A model generated the notes under the pieces. It was not told the origin of the DNA. It was given only the letters and a program-made list of their open reading frames with translations, and searched no databases. Of a stretch of 64,000 bases of DNA, positions 44,674-55,497 are shown one piece after another. The stretch is taken from NCBI GenBank assembly GCA_949298955.1, contig CASFYQ010000001.1:310001-374000 (forward strand), written 5' to 3'. The translations under genes were made by a program, and so were the position numbers. Positions within the stretch are counted from its first letter, which is position 1, and the number at the start of each line of letters is the position of its first letter. Origin of the DNA: an uncultured Bacteroidales bacterium (GTDB lineage: Bacteria; Bacteroidota; Bacteroidia; Bacteroidales; Barnesiellaceae).

Positions 44674-45299
44674 ATGTTACAATTCATTACCCACCAAACC
44701 CTGCGCTTCGGCATTGTCGAAGGCGCCATCGCCGCTCTCAACGGCGGTTGCAAATGGATACAGCTACGCATGAAAGAGGCTCCCCTCGACGAAGTTGAGA
44801 AGGCGGCTCGGCAACTTATTCCCCTCTGTCGGGAACATGAGGCGATTCTCGTACTCGACGACTATCCCCAGTTGGCGGCCGACCTCGACGTGGACGGCGT
44901 GCATTTGGGCAAACTCGATATGCCCGTCTCGGAAGCCCGCCTGCTCATCGGCGAGAAATACATCATCGGCGGCACGGCCAACACGTTCGACGACATACAG
45001 GCGTTGGTGCGTCAGGATGCCGACTATGTAGGTCTGGGCCCTTTCCGCTATACCGAGACGAAAAAGAATTTAAGCCCCATTCTCGGACTCGAAGGCTACA
45101 CCCGCATCATGCAGCAGTGTCGCGAAAACGACCTGAAAATACCCGTAGTGGCCATCGGTGGCATCACGGCCGACGACATACCGGCTATTATGGCGACGGG
45201 AGTATCGGGAATCGCCCTGTCGGGCTCGATACTGCAAGCCGAAGACCCCGAAACCGAGACTCGAAAGATTATAGATTTACTCAACAAATACCGTAAAGT

Positions 45300-45303
<4 letters not shown>
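44674..45303 (+). CDS. thiE: thiamin-phosphate synthase
   Basis: Couples HMP-PP with thiazole phosphate to form thiamin phosphate. 209 residues. [18 protein letters not shown] holds the beta-strand with the conserved [29 protein letters not shown] the D-D and H-L-G substrate motifs, [19 protein letters not shown] the diphosphate loop, and [13 protein letters not shown] plus GIALSGSIL the phosphate-binding end. All ThiE signatures are there, unlike in the paralogue upstream. The stop overlaps the thiG ATG (ATGA). Confidence 0.94.
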
Positions 45304-47794
<2,491 letters not shown>

Positions 47795-48111
47795 CGGGAA
47801 TGAAGAACTTTCGAGACAAGCGAATGAGATGAAAAGCAAGTGCCAAAAGGCTCCTGCTCCCCATGCACAAAGGCAAGAAGGGCGCTGTCGTGACCACTGG
47901 CACGACCCCGTAGCCGTTCAACCGCAGGTTCAACCAAACACGGAGCGCCGTGCGAGCCGTGTGCGAAATCTTGAAATGGAGCGGTTCTTCGGCACAGGGT
48001 ATTCTGCAAAAAGGAGGTACCAAACAGCATCATGAGCTTACCGCGAAAGAATTGAGAAAATGTAAAACCATCATCAAACAATTAACGAATTAAAGAAGAA
48101 ATAGAAAAAAG
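47795..48111 (+). other. 317-bp structured gap between thiC and thiH
   Basis: No convincing gene. The sequence is G+C-rich for an intergenic region and contains inverted repeats: GTCGTG / CACGAC at 47887-47906 with an 8-base loop, and ACACGG / CCGTGT at 47938-47962 with inner CGC / GCG pairs. The last 60 bases are AT-rich and lead to thiH without a visible promoter. It could be an RNA element, a processing site or a dispersed repeat. Confidence 0.55.
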
Positions 48112-49221
48112 ATGTTTTCCGACGAATTAGAAAAATATTCCTGGGACGACATAACCGCCTGCATCGACTCGAAACGGAGCCGCGATGTGGAGATTGCCTT
48201 GGGCAAGGAGCACTTGACCATCGACGATTTCATGGCTCTCGTCTCGCCGGCCGCCGCCCCCTATCTGGAACACATGGCAACCCTGAGTCGGCGCTATACC
48301 CAGGAGCGTTTCGGTAAAACGATACAGATGTATGTACCGCTTTATATCACCAACTCGTGCAACAACTTTTGCGTGTACTGCGGATTCAACCACAACAATC
48401 CCATCGACCGCATCATTCTCACCGAAGAGGAAATCGAGAACGAATGCCGCGCCATACGCAAATTAGGCCCCTTCGAAAACCTGCTTATTGTCACCGGTGA
48501 GAATCCCCATGATGCAGGAGTGGACTATCTGGAACGGGCCTTGCAAATCGCCCGCCCCTATTTCTCGAACCTCTCGATTGAGGTGATGCCGCTCAAAAGC
48601 GACGATTATTACCGCCTCACCCAATCGGGACTCAACGGCGTGGTCTGCTTTCAGGAGACCTATCATAAAGAGCGCTACAAATGCTATCACCCCAAGGGCA
48701 TGAAATCGATTTTCGAGTGGCGACTCAATGGGTTCGACCGCATGGGACAGGCCGGCGTGCACAAGATAGGTATGGGGGTGCTTATCGGGCTGGAGCCTTG
48801 GCGCACCGACGTCACCCTGATGGCTATCCACCTGCAATATCTGCGCAAGCACTACTGGCAGACGAAATACAGCGTCAATTTCCCTCGCATGCGCCCCTCA
48901 GAAGGTCATTTCCAGCCCAATGTGGTGATGAGCGACCGGGAGCTGGCCCAGTTGATTTTTGCCTTCCGTATCTTCGACCACGACGTGGACATTTCGGTGT
49001 CGACCCGCGAAAATCCCCATTTCCGCGACCACATCGCCACCCTGGGAGCAACATCGATAAGCGCCGGGTCGAAGACCGACCCGGGAGGCTACGCCACCTA
49101 CCCGCAGGCATTGGAACAGTTTGCCGTAAGCGACGAACGCACCCCGGCCGAAGTCGAGCAGGCGGTCAAAGCCATGGATTACGAGGTCGTGTGGAAAGAC
49201 TGGGATAAAATCTTCGACTGA
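48112..49221 (+). CDS. thiH: 2-iminoacetate synthase (tyrosine lyase)
   Basis: A radical-SAM enzyme that splits tyrosine to dehydroglycine for ThiG. 369 residues. YITNSCNNFCVYCGF is the C-x3-C-x2-C cluster motif near residue 85, preceded by the ThiH-typical N-terminal helices. VTGENPHDAGVDYL, VMPLKSDDYYRL, VCFQETYHKERYKCYHPKGMKS and GMGVLIGLEPWRTD are ThiH-specific blocks. Anaerobes use ThiH instead of the oxygen-dependent ThiO. The stop shares the ATGA with the thiF-like gene. Confidence 0.97.
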   Translation: MFSDELEKYSWDDITACIDSKRSRDVEIALGKEHLTIDDFMALVSPAAAPYLEHMATLSRRYTQERFGKTIQMYVPLYITNSCNNFCVYCGFNHNNPIDRIILTEEEIENECRAIRKLGPFENLLIVTGENPHDAGVDYLERALQIARPYFSNLSIEVMPLKSDDYYRLTQSGLNGVVCFQETYHKERYKCYHPKGMKSIFEWRLNGFDRMGQAGVHKIGMGVLIGLEPWRTDVTLMAIHLQYLRKHYWQTKYSVNFPRMRPSEGHFQPNVVMSDRELAQLIFAFRIFDHDVDISVSTRENPHFRDHIATLGATSISAGSKTDPGGYATYPQALEQFAVSDERTPAEVEQAVKAMDYEVVWKDWDKIFD

Positions 49222-49916
49222 TGAATGAACGATACAGCAGACAGACAATGCTTCCCGAAATCGGGACATCGGGTCAGGAACGGCTGCGCAAGGCACGGGT
49301 GTTGATTGTCGGCGTGGGAGGACTGGGGACACCCGTCGCCCTTTACCTGACAGCGGCCGGCGTGGGTTGCCTGGGATTAATCGATGATGACACGGTGTCG
49401 GAAAGCAACCTGCAACGGCAGGTACTCTATACCGAGGCCGAGGTGGGTCTGCCCAAGGTCGAATGTGCCCGCCGACGGCTGTCGGCTTTGAACAGCACGA
49501 CTTGCATCACCACCTACCCCACCCGGCTGACTGCCGAAAATGCCGGCTCGATAATCGCCGGCTACGACCTGGTTGTCGACGGTTGCGACAATGCAGCTAC
49601 CCGCTACCTCATCGACGAGGTGTGTGCCCGCCAAGGCAAGCCCTATGTCTACGGTGCCATAGCCGCCTTCGAGGGACAGGTATCGGTATTCAACTATCAA
49701 CAAGGACCCCGGTACAGCGACCTCTATCCTCGTCCCCAGAAGCTGCCGCAACCGCAGCCGGGCGGCGTAATCGGGCCGATACCCGGAGTCATCGGTTGTA
49801 TCCAAGCCACCGAGGCTATCAAGATTATTACCGGGTGCGGCAAGGTGTTGACCGGGAAGCTCTATCTGGCCGACCTGCTCTCGCTACAACACGAGATTAT
49901 CGAAATATATCCCTGA
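49221..49916 (+). CDS. thiF: ThiF/MoeB-family adenylyltransferase
   Basis: Adenylates the C-terminal Gly of ThiS. 231 residues. RYSRQTMLPEIGTSGQERL and VLIVGVGGLGTPVALYL (nucleotide loop), NLQRQVLYTEAEVGLPK with the Arg finger and VVDGCDNAATRYLIDEVC follow the family. The usual zinc site is lost: the CLYP-type motif reads DLYP and the later CxxC pair is absent, as is the last part of the E. coli enzyme. The role rests on the operon: it overlaps thiH and no other ThiF is in the window. Last gene of the thi operon; a strong terminator follows. Confidence 0.88.
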   Translation: MNERYSRQTMLPEIGTSGQERLRKARVLIVGVGGLGTPVALYLTAAGVGCLGLIDDDTVSESNLQRQVLYTEAEVGLPKVECARRRLSALNSTTCITTYPTRLTAENAGSIIAGYDLVVDGCDNAATRYLIDEVCARQGKPYVYGAIAAFEGQVSVFNYQQGPRYSDLYPRPQKLPQPQPGGVIGPIPGVIGCIQATEAIKIITGCGKVLTGKLYLADLLSLQHEIIEIYP

Positions 49917-49939
49917 TTCTGTATATTCCGATAGATTAA

Positions 49940-49982
49940 AGAGAAACGGGCCTCAATAAACATTTAAGGCCCGTTTCTCTTA
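49940..49982. terminator. bidirectional terminator between thiF and the nitroreductase
   Basis: A 13-bp perfect stem AGAGAAACGGGCC / GGCCCGTTTCTCT with a 15-base loop between convergent genes. Confidence 0.92.
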
Positions 49983-50010
49983 TAATGAAGCTTGTGATAC
50001 AAAACAGCAA

Positions 50011-50646
50011 TTAATAGGCTGTCGCCCAGTTGTTCAAGCGGACGTTCTCGCGTTTCCATTTATCCTTAGGAGCAGTCTCACCCTGCGGATACCCCATGGG
50101 AATGACATTGAGCGGAACAATCTGTGCAGGCAAATCGAGGACGTGGCGAATGGCCCTCACACGATCCATCACGGGATAAGCTCCGGTCCATACGGCCCCC
50201 AGCCCCAAGCCGTGAGCCGCCAGCAAAATATTCTCGGTAGCCGCCGAGGCATCTTGTATCCAGTAGGCTGCACCTTCGCCTTCAAGAGCCCGGCTCATAT
50301 CTCCGCACACCACGATTGCTACCGGCGCCGAAGCCAGCATCTTGGCATAAGGCAGAGAATCGGCCAACTGGGCCATTGCCTCTTTGTCGTCAATAACGAC
50401 AAAAGCCCACGGTTGCTGGTTGCGAGCCGTAGGAGCCGACATACCGGCCCGAAGAATCTGTTCGATTTTCTCGGGTTCTACAGGTTGATCGGTATAGGAA
50501 CGCACACTGGCACGGGTATAGATGGCATCGAGTACCGGCATCTGGTCGGTTGACTCATCGCTCTTACCTGTGGGGAAAAAGAAAACACCCATGACTATCG
50601 AAAAGACAAACCAAACCGAAAGAAAAATAAATAAAATACGTTTCAT
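50011..50646 (-). CDS. membrane-anchored or exported nitroreductase-family protein
   Basis: 211 residues. The first 26 residues are a hydrophobic helix (RILFIFLSVWFVFSIVMGVFFF) with no lipobox and no clear peptidase site, so the protein is likely anchored in the inner membrane with its catalytic domain outside. The FMN-binding blocks are normal: AIYTRASVRSYTDQPVEPEKI, GMSAPTARNQQPWAFVVI, ENILLAAHGLGLGAVWTGAYP and NVIPMGYP. Most nitroreductases are cytosolic, so the location is unusual. Substrate unknown. The gene is upstream-adjacent to rimM on the same strand with an 18-base gap. Confidence 0.85.
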   Translation of the reverse strand: MKRILFIFLSVWFVFSIVMGVFFFPTGKSDESTDQMPVLDAIYTRASVRSYTDQPVEPEKIEQILRAGMSAPTARNQQPWAFVVIDDKEAMAQLADSLPYAKMLASAPVAIVVCGDMSRALEGEGAAYWIQDASAATENILLAAHGLGLGAVWTGAYPVMDRVRAIRHVLDLPAQIVPLNVIPMGYPQGETAPKDKWKRENVRLNNWATAY

Positions 50647-50664
50647 AAATAATTTATTTTTAAT

Positions 50665-51183
50665 TTATAAATCCAACAATCCTTCGGGAATATTCATGTA
50701 GAGTCTGCGGTTTTTCTCATCGATTTCACACACGAACTCATCGACTGCGGGGACAAGCAATTCGCGGCCGGCATAGTCGATTTCGAAAAGCACATTCTCG
50801 GTCGTATCGTCGACCGCAACGATTTCGCCCAACTCGCCCCGTGCGTTATCGACCACCGTGAAGCCGATGAAATAATCGCCCGGAGCCTCTTGTCCGGTAG
50901 TCGTATCGTAATAGGACTTGGGAAAATAGACATCGAGCAACGAAAAAGCTCTCGCCTCGGTTTCATTGTCGACATCTTCCAGTTTCAACAGCGCGGTCGT
51001 GTCGCTCTTGAAACGGTACTCTTCGATAAAGAACGGTACGAAGATACCATCGATTTCGCAGACAATATAAGGACAGTCGGTGCGGTCGAACACGTCGTCG
51101 GTAAAGGTGAACGACAACTCGCCCTTCACTCCGTGCGGCTTGTTGAACCGCCCTATCTTAATCAACTCATCACGTTCAATCAT
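50665..51183 (-). CDS. rimM: ribosome maturation factor RimM
   Basis: 172 residues with the two expected domains: the N-terminal RimM beta-barrel (IGRFNKPHGVKGELSF, then FFIEEYRFKSDTTALLKLEDVDNETEARAF) and the C-terminal PRC barrel (DYFIGFTVVDNARGELGEIVAVDDTTENVLFEID). It assists assembly of the 30S head through S19. The normal length for the family is 160-180. It follows murA by 19 bases in the same unit, an order seen in Bacteroidales. Confidence 0.95.
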   Translation of the reverse strand: MIERDELIKIGRFNKPHGVKGELSFTFTDDVFDRTDCPYIVCEIDGIFVPFFIEEYRFKSDTTALLKLEDVDNETEARAFSLLDVYFPKSYYDTTTGQEAPGDYFIGFTVVDNARGELGEIVAVDDTTENVLFEIDYAGRELLVPAVDEFVCEIDEKNRRLYMNIPEGLLDL

Positions 51184-51202
51184 TGCATGCTCATTCTTAT
51201 TT

Positions 51203-52507
51203 TTACAACCGGGAGATACGTGCCCCTATCGCATTGAGTCGCTTATCGATGTCTTGATACCCCCGGTCTATCTGATCGATATTGTGGATACGGCTCGTTC
51301 CATCGGCACTCATGGCTGCGATAAGCAGAGCGATACCGGCCCGGATATCGGGCGATACCATGTTGGCAGCCCGCAGCGTGTGAGCATGAGCTTGCCCGAT
51401 TACAGCAGCCCGATGCGGGTCGCACAAAATAATTTGGGCTCCCATATCGATGAGTTTGTCAACGAAAAAGAGGCGGCTTTCAAACATCTTCTGATGAATG
51501 AGCACACTTCCCTTGGCCTGGGTAGCCACCACGAGAAAGACACTCAACAGGTCGGGGGTAAGCCCCGGCCACGGCGCATCGGCAAAAGTCATAATCGACC
51601 CATCGATAAAGGTTTCTATCTCATAACTCTCGTGCTCGGGAATGTGTATGTCGTCGCCATTCTGCTCGACAGTAATGCCCAAGCGGCGGAAACTGTCGGG
51701 GATAATGCCCAAATCGTTGTACGACACGTTTTTTATAGTAATATCCGACCGGGTCATAGCGGCCATGCCGATAAAACTTCCCACCTCAATCATATCGGGA
51801 AGAATGGTATGTTCACACCCTTTAAGTGACGACACGCCATGTATGGTGAGCAGATTGGAGCCTATACCCTCGATGTGGGCACCCATGCGGTTGAGCATTC
51901 TCGACAGCTGTTGCAAATAGGGTTCGCACGCAGCATTGTAGATAGTAGTATCGCCCTCGGCCATGACGGCGGCCATGAGGATATTGGCCGTACCGGTAAC
52001 CGAAGCCTCGTCGAGTAACATGTAGCTGCCGGTAAGTTTCTCGGCCTTGATTTCATAGCGTTGCTGCTTGGGGCAATAGGTAAACGAGGCTCCCAGTTTC
52101 TGAATGCCCAGAAAATGGGTATCCAAACGACGGCGGCCTATTTTGTCGCCACCCGGCTTGGGCAACACGGCATAACCGAAACGAGCGACCAATGGCCCGA
52201 TAATCATCACCGACCCCCGCAACGCTGCCCCTTTTTGCAGGAACTCGTCGCTGTCGAGATAGTCGAGATTAATCTTATCGGCCTTGAAACTGTACGCATT
52301 CAGCCCTATACGCTCTACCTTCACACCTAAATCGCGCAACAGCTGTATGAGGTTGTTTACATCGAGAATATCGGGGATATTGTATATCTTCACCTCTTCG
52401 GGGGTGAGCAACGTGGCGCAAAGCACTTCAAGTGCCTCATTCTTAGCGCCTTGCGGTATCAACTCTCCATTCAGACGATGTCCGCCTTCAATAATAAAAG
52501 ATGCCAT
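51203..52507 (-). CDS. murA: UDP-N-acetylglucosamine 1-carboxyvinyltransferase, Asp-type active site
   Basis: Transfers enolpyruvate from PEP to UDP-GlcNAc, the first step of peptidoglycan synthesis. 434 residues. The active-site Lys22-Asn23 pair is in PQGAKNEAL, and RGSVMIIGPLVARFG and the conserved LPKPGGDKIGRR loop follow. In most bacteria that loop reads PGGCxIG with the catalytic Cys115; here the position is Asp121. The Asp form keeps activity but cannot be alkylated by fosfomycin, as known for Mycobacterium and Chlamydia MurA. Only one murA is seen in the window. It has its own putative promoter next to the DUF4290 terminator. Confidence 0.96.
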   Translation of the reverse strand: MASFIIEGGHRLNGELIPQGAKNEALEVLCATLLTPEEVKIYNIPDILDVNNLIQLLRDLGVKVERIGLNAYSFKADKINLDYLDSDEFLQKGAALRGSVMIIGPLVARFGYAVLPKPGGDKIGRRRLDTHFLGIQKLGASFTYCPKQQRYEIKAEKLTGSYMLLDEASVTGTANILMAAVMAEGDTTIYNAACEPYLQQLSRMLNRMGAHIEGIGSNLLTIHGVSSLKGCEHTILPDMIEVGSFIGMAAMTRSDITIKNVSYNDLGIIPDSFRRLGITVEQNGDDIHIPEHESYEIETFIDGSIMTFADAPWPGLTPDLLSVFLVVATQAKGSVLIHQKMFESRLFFVDKLIDMGAQIILCDPHRAAVIGQAHAHTLRAANMVSPDIRAGIALLIAAMSADGTSRIHNIDQIDRGYQDIDKRLNAIGARISRL

Positions 52508-52534
52508 ACTCTTTCTCTATTAAGGTTAATGAGG

Positions 52535-52542
52535 GAAAGATA
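52535..52542 (-). promoter_or_regulatory. -7 box of murA-rimM
   Basis: TATCTTTC on the minus strand, one mismatch to TAnnTTTG, 27 bases before murA and abutting the T-run of the preceding terminator. No clear -33 box because that place is taken by the terminator stem. Confidence 0.4.
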
Positions 52543-52543
52543 C

Positions 52544-52572
52544 AAAAAAAGCGGTTATTTACCCGCTTTTTT
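52544..52572 (-). terminator. terminator overlapping the DUF4290 stop codon
   Basis: On the minus strand AAAAAAGCGG / CCGCTTTTTTT with the loop containing the TAA stop (52555-52557) of the DUF4290 gene, followed by the T-run. The last codons of the gene thus form the 5' arm. Confidence 0.75.
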
Positions 52573-53163
52573 CGAATTATTTTTCGTCTTGTTGTTTCGT
52601 TGCGGCTGCACGACCGGTTCTTTCACATCGCGCAGGTGGTAAGTAGCCGGGTCAAGGTCGATTACACCGTGGGTATACTCTTTCAAGTCTTTCAAGATTT
52701 TTTCGTCCTCGACCGAATCCTTGTTCCACTGATAAAAGAGTTTTTTCATATGGTTGGCCAGCATCGAGACGAGGGCATCACGCTCGGGGCCTTCGGGCAT
52801 CTCCTCGGCTTTTTTGAGCATCTGCTCCATAATTTTTCCATAGTGCCGATACTTGATGGGAGACATTTGGTAAGGAATCGAATCGGGCTGCGTGTGCAGA
52901 TTCTCTTTTCTGATAATGTCATATGGATAGTCTATATCCAATTTAAAATCGGACATGATAGCCAGATGATCCCACAGTTTATGTTTGAAATCTTCTATAT
53001 CGCGCAGATGAGGGAAGAGATTTCCCATAATATTGATGATGGTATTGGCACAGCGGGTACGCTCGGCACGATCCTCAATGGTCATGCAGTGGTCGACCAT
53101 CTGTTGCACATTGCGCCCATACTCAGGCAGTATCAGTTTCTTTAATTCCGAGGTATATTGCAT
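52555..53163 (-). CDS. DUF4290 family protein
   Basis: A 202-residue cytoplasmic protein of a family confined to Bacteroidetes. The conserved N-terminus reads LKKLILPEYGRNVQQMVDHCMTIEDRAERTRCA, followed by LFPHLRDIEDFKHKLWDHLAIMSDFKLDIDYPY, both typical of DUF4290. The remainder is helical, and the end is Lys/Asn-rich (QPQRNNKTKNNSKKAGK). Function unknown. It stands between tsaB (24 bases upstream) and murA, a neighbourhood kept in Bacteroidales. The terminator hairpin at its stop codon suggests that it ends the tsaB transcript. Confidence 0.88.
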   Translation of the reverse strand: MQYTSELKKLILPEYGRNVQQMVDHCMTIEDRAERTRCANTIINIMGNLFPHLRDIEDFKHKLWDHLAIMSDFKLDIDYPYDIIRKENLHTQPDSIPYQMSPIKYRHYGKIMEQMLKKAEEMPEGPERDALVSMLANHMKKLFYQWNKDSVEDEKILKDLKEYTHGVIDLDPATYHLRDVKEPVVQPQRNNKTKNNSKKAGK

Positions 53164-53187
53164 AACTCCTTGATTGATTTTTCTTTT

Positions 53188-53880
53188 TTACAAAACTTTG
53201 TTCTTGGGCGTAGTGGCGATGAACTCTTTCAAATAGAAAGGCTCGAAATAGGCCACGTCCTCAAATTTACCCTCACGGAACGCCCGCTCGGCAAGAGCCA
53301 GCATATCGGTAGCCAAGGGCACGATATCGTCGACAAAGATGGCATTTTCGTGGCGGATTACCTCCTTGCACTTGGTGGCTCCGTTACCCGAAAAGACTAT
53401 GCGACGGGTAGCCAGCAAGTCGGCAAACGAATGCTCGTCGATGACATGAGCCCCCACGGGAGCGACGGTGTTCAGCGCATTGTCGTAAACAGCGGCGTAG
53501 ACCTCCATGCGGCGAGCGTCAATCATGGGGCAGTATAACACATCTTCGTCGTAATAGGTTCGGAACATGGTTGCACAAGCCAGCAGTTCGAGAGTGGGCA
53601 CGGCAATGAGGGGCACTCCCAACCCGAAACAGAGCCCTTTGGCCTCGGAGACCCCGATGCGCAACCCCGTGTAGGAACCGGGGCCGCTACTCACGGCTAC
53701 GGCATCGACCTTTATCTCCTTGTCACGGGCAAAGGTCATCAATTCCTTGACATAGGCGCCCAACAGCGACGCATGCGAGGGGCCGTCGAAACTCTCGAAA
53801 TGGCATTGTACCACGCCATCGGAAGAGATTGCGGCCGAACAGACCGACGTGGACGTCTCTATATGTAAAATATTCGGCAT
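53188..53880 (-). CDS. tsaB: tRNA threonylcarbamoyladenosine biosynthesis protein TsaB
   Basis: 230 residues of the actin/HSP70-like ASKHA fold. ILHIETSTSVCSAAIS is the phosphate-1 motif, AVSSGPGSYTGLRIGVSEAKGL the family signature, and the middle has CPMIDARRMEVYAAVYD. It works with TsaD and TsaE to place t6A at position 37 of ANN-decoding tRNAs and lacks the TsaD metal site. Divergent from the yicC gene; the 165-bp gap between them holds the yicC promoter. Confidence 0.95.
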   Translation of the reverse strand: MPNILHIETSTSVCSAAISSDGVVQCHFESFDGPSHASLLGAYVKELMTFARDKEIKVDAVAVSSGPGSYTGLRIGVSEAKGLCFGLGVPLIAVPTLELLACATMFRTYYDEDVLYCPMIDARRMEVYAAVYDNALNTVAPVGAHVIDEHSFADLLATRRIVFSGNGATKCKEVIRHENAIFVDDIVPLATDMLALAERAFREGKFEDVAYFEPFYLKEFIATTPKNKVL

Positions 53881-53995
53881 AATTTTATTCGGTAAACCGT
53901 CTGTATTCTTGACCGCATTGGCGACAAAAAGATAAACAAACGTACATCAAATCGAGTTAATGAGAGGACAAAAATAGCGCTTTTTTTTCAATAAT

Positions 53996-54028
53996 ATTGC
54001 TTTTGCAACGGAATTAAGATTAAATTTG
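53996..54028 (+). promoter_or_regulatory. promoter of yicC-gmk-nadD
   Basis: TAAATTTG (54021-54028, full match) with ATTG at 53996-53999 as -33 box, 21-base spacer; a perfect TTTG at 54002-54005 is too close. 17 bases before the ATG. Confidence 0.65.
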
Positions 54029-54045
54029 CAAAAACATTTACTGAC

Positions 54046-54918
54046 ATGATACAATCGATGACCGGTTTCGGCAAGTCCGTGGTGGAACTGCCGCAAAAAA
54101 AAATAACCGTTGAAATAAAATCGTTGAACAGCAAACAGCTCGATTTGTCAACCCGTATTCCCCAGCAGTATCGAGAACTGGAAATGGAGATACGGTCCGA
54201 AATCGCCCGACGTCTCGAACGGGGCAAGGTAGATTTTCTGGTATACAGCGAGGCCATCGGCAAAGAGACCTCGACCCGAATAAACATTCCTGTACTGGAA
54301 GGCTATTACCAACAGGTAAAAGAGGCTTCGGAGAAACTGGGTATCGCCATGCCCGAAGATTGTTTCCAGATTTTGCTGCGCCTGCCCGATGCTCTCGCCA
54401 CCGAAAGTCCCGAAATCGACGAGGCCGAAATCAAAGCACTCAAAAAGGCTGTCGACGAGGCCATTACCCGGCTCGAGGAGTTCCGCATTCAGGAAGGCGC
54501 CATGCTGCAACACCTCTTCGAAGAGAAGATTGCCAACATCGCCCAACTGCTCAAAGAGGTGGAACCCTACGAGAAAGAGCGCATCGAAAAGATTAAAGGA
54601 CGCATTGTCGACGCTCTGACCAAAATCGACAATTTCGACTACGACAAGAACCGTTTCGAACAGGAGATGATTTACTACATCGAAAAGCTCGACATAAACG
54701 AAGAGAAACACCGGCTCGACAATCACTTGAAATATTTCATCGAGACCATGCAGGCCGGCAAAGGACAAGGCAAGAAACTGGGCTTTATCAGTCAGGAGAT
54801 GGGGCGCGAAATCAATACGCTCGGGTCCAAATCGAACCAGGCCGAGATGCAACGCATCGTCGTGCGCATGAAAGACGAGTTGGAACAAATCAAAGAGCAG
54901 GTATTAAACGTAATGTAA
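54046..54918 (+). CDS. YicC-family endoribonuclease
   Basis: 290 residues. MIQSMTGFGKSVVELPQKKITVEIKSLNSKQLDLSTRIP is the diagnostic N-terminus of YicC, and the C-terminal DUF1732 block is KKLGFISQEMGREINTLGSKSNQAEMQRIVVRMKDELEQIKEQV. E. coli YicC is an endoribonuclease that acts on sRNA (RyhB) and 26S-like substrates; activity here is by homology. First gene of a tight run: its TAA shares its last A with the ATG of gmk, so translation is coupled, a pairing conserved across bacteria. Confidence 0.93.
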   Translation: MIQSMTGFGKSVVELPQKKITVEIKSLNSKQLDLSTRIPQQYRELEMEIRSEIARRLERGKVDFLVYSEAIGKETSTRINIPVLEGYYQQVKEASEKLGIAMPEDCFQILLRLPDALATESPEIDEAEIKALKKAVDEAITRLEEFRIQEGAMLQHLFEEKIANIAQLLKEVEPYEKERIEKIKGRIVDALTKIDNFDYDKNRFEQEMIYYIEKLDINEEKHRLDNHLKYFIETMQAGKGQGKKLGFISQEMGREINTLGSKSNQAEMQRIVVRMKDELEQIKEQVLNVM

Positions 54919-55493
54919 TGGAAAAGAGAGGTAAACTGATTATATTTTCGGCACCTTCGGGGTCGGGCAAATCGACTATCATACAGTCGTTGTTGGGCCG
55001 CGATTTGAACCTGTCGTTCTCGATTTCGGCTACCAGCCGGGCACCTCGGGGCACCGAGCGGGACGGGGTCGAATATTATTTCATCACCCCCGAAGAGTTC
55101 AGACAACGCATCGCCAATGACGAATTTTTGGAGTATGAAGAGGTCTATGCCGGCAAATTCTACGGCACTCTAAAAAGCGAGGTGGAACGTATTCTTGCCG
55201 GCGGACGCAACGTCATCTTCGACGTCGACGTCGTGGGCGGGCTCAACATCAAAAAATACTATGGCGACCAGGCCCTCTCGCTCTTTATCCAGCCCCCCAG
55301 CATCGAAGAGTTGGAAAAACGGCTCAAAAACCGTGCTACCGATGCCCCCGAGGTAATCGCCAGCCGGATAGCCAAGGCCGAGTATGAACTCTCGTTTGCC
55401 CCGCAATTCGACCGCATTATCGTCAACGACATTTTGGAAAAAGCGCAGGAAGAGGCCTACCGGTCGATACGGCAATTCCTCGACAAACCTTGA
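54918..55493 (+). CDS. gmk: guanylate kinase
   Basis: Phosphorylates GMP to GDP with ATP. 191 residues. FSAPSGSGKSTI at residues 10-21 is the P-loop, SISATSRAPRGTERDGVEYYFI holds the GMP-binding Ser/Arg/Tyr residues, and FDVDVVGGLNIKKYYGDQALSLFIQPPSIEELEKRLKNR the lid and adenine-side Arg region. The start overlaps the yicC stop. Followed by nadD with four bases between. Confidence 0.97.
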   Translation: MEKRGKLIIFSAPSGSGKSTIIQSLLGRDLNLSFSISATSRAPRGTERDGVEYYFITPEEFRQRIANDEFLEYEEVYAGKFYGTLKSEVERILAGGRNVIFDVDVVGGLNIKKYYGDQALSLFIQPPSIEELEKRLKNRATDAPEVIASRIAKAEYELSFAPQFDRIIVNDILEKAQEEAYRSIRQFLDKP

Positions 55494-55497
55494 CGCC

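Noticed and set aside
47829..48035. Small plus-strand gene between thiC and thiH
   Set aside because: An ATG frame is open for 68 codons, but the product is low in hydrophobic residues, has no family likeness, and the inverted repeats explain the sequence better.
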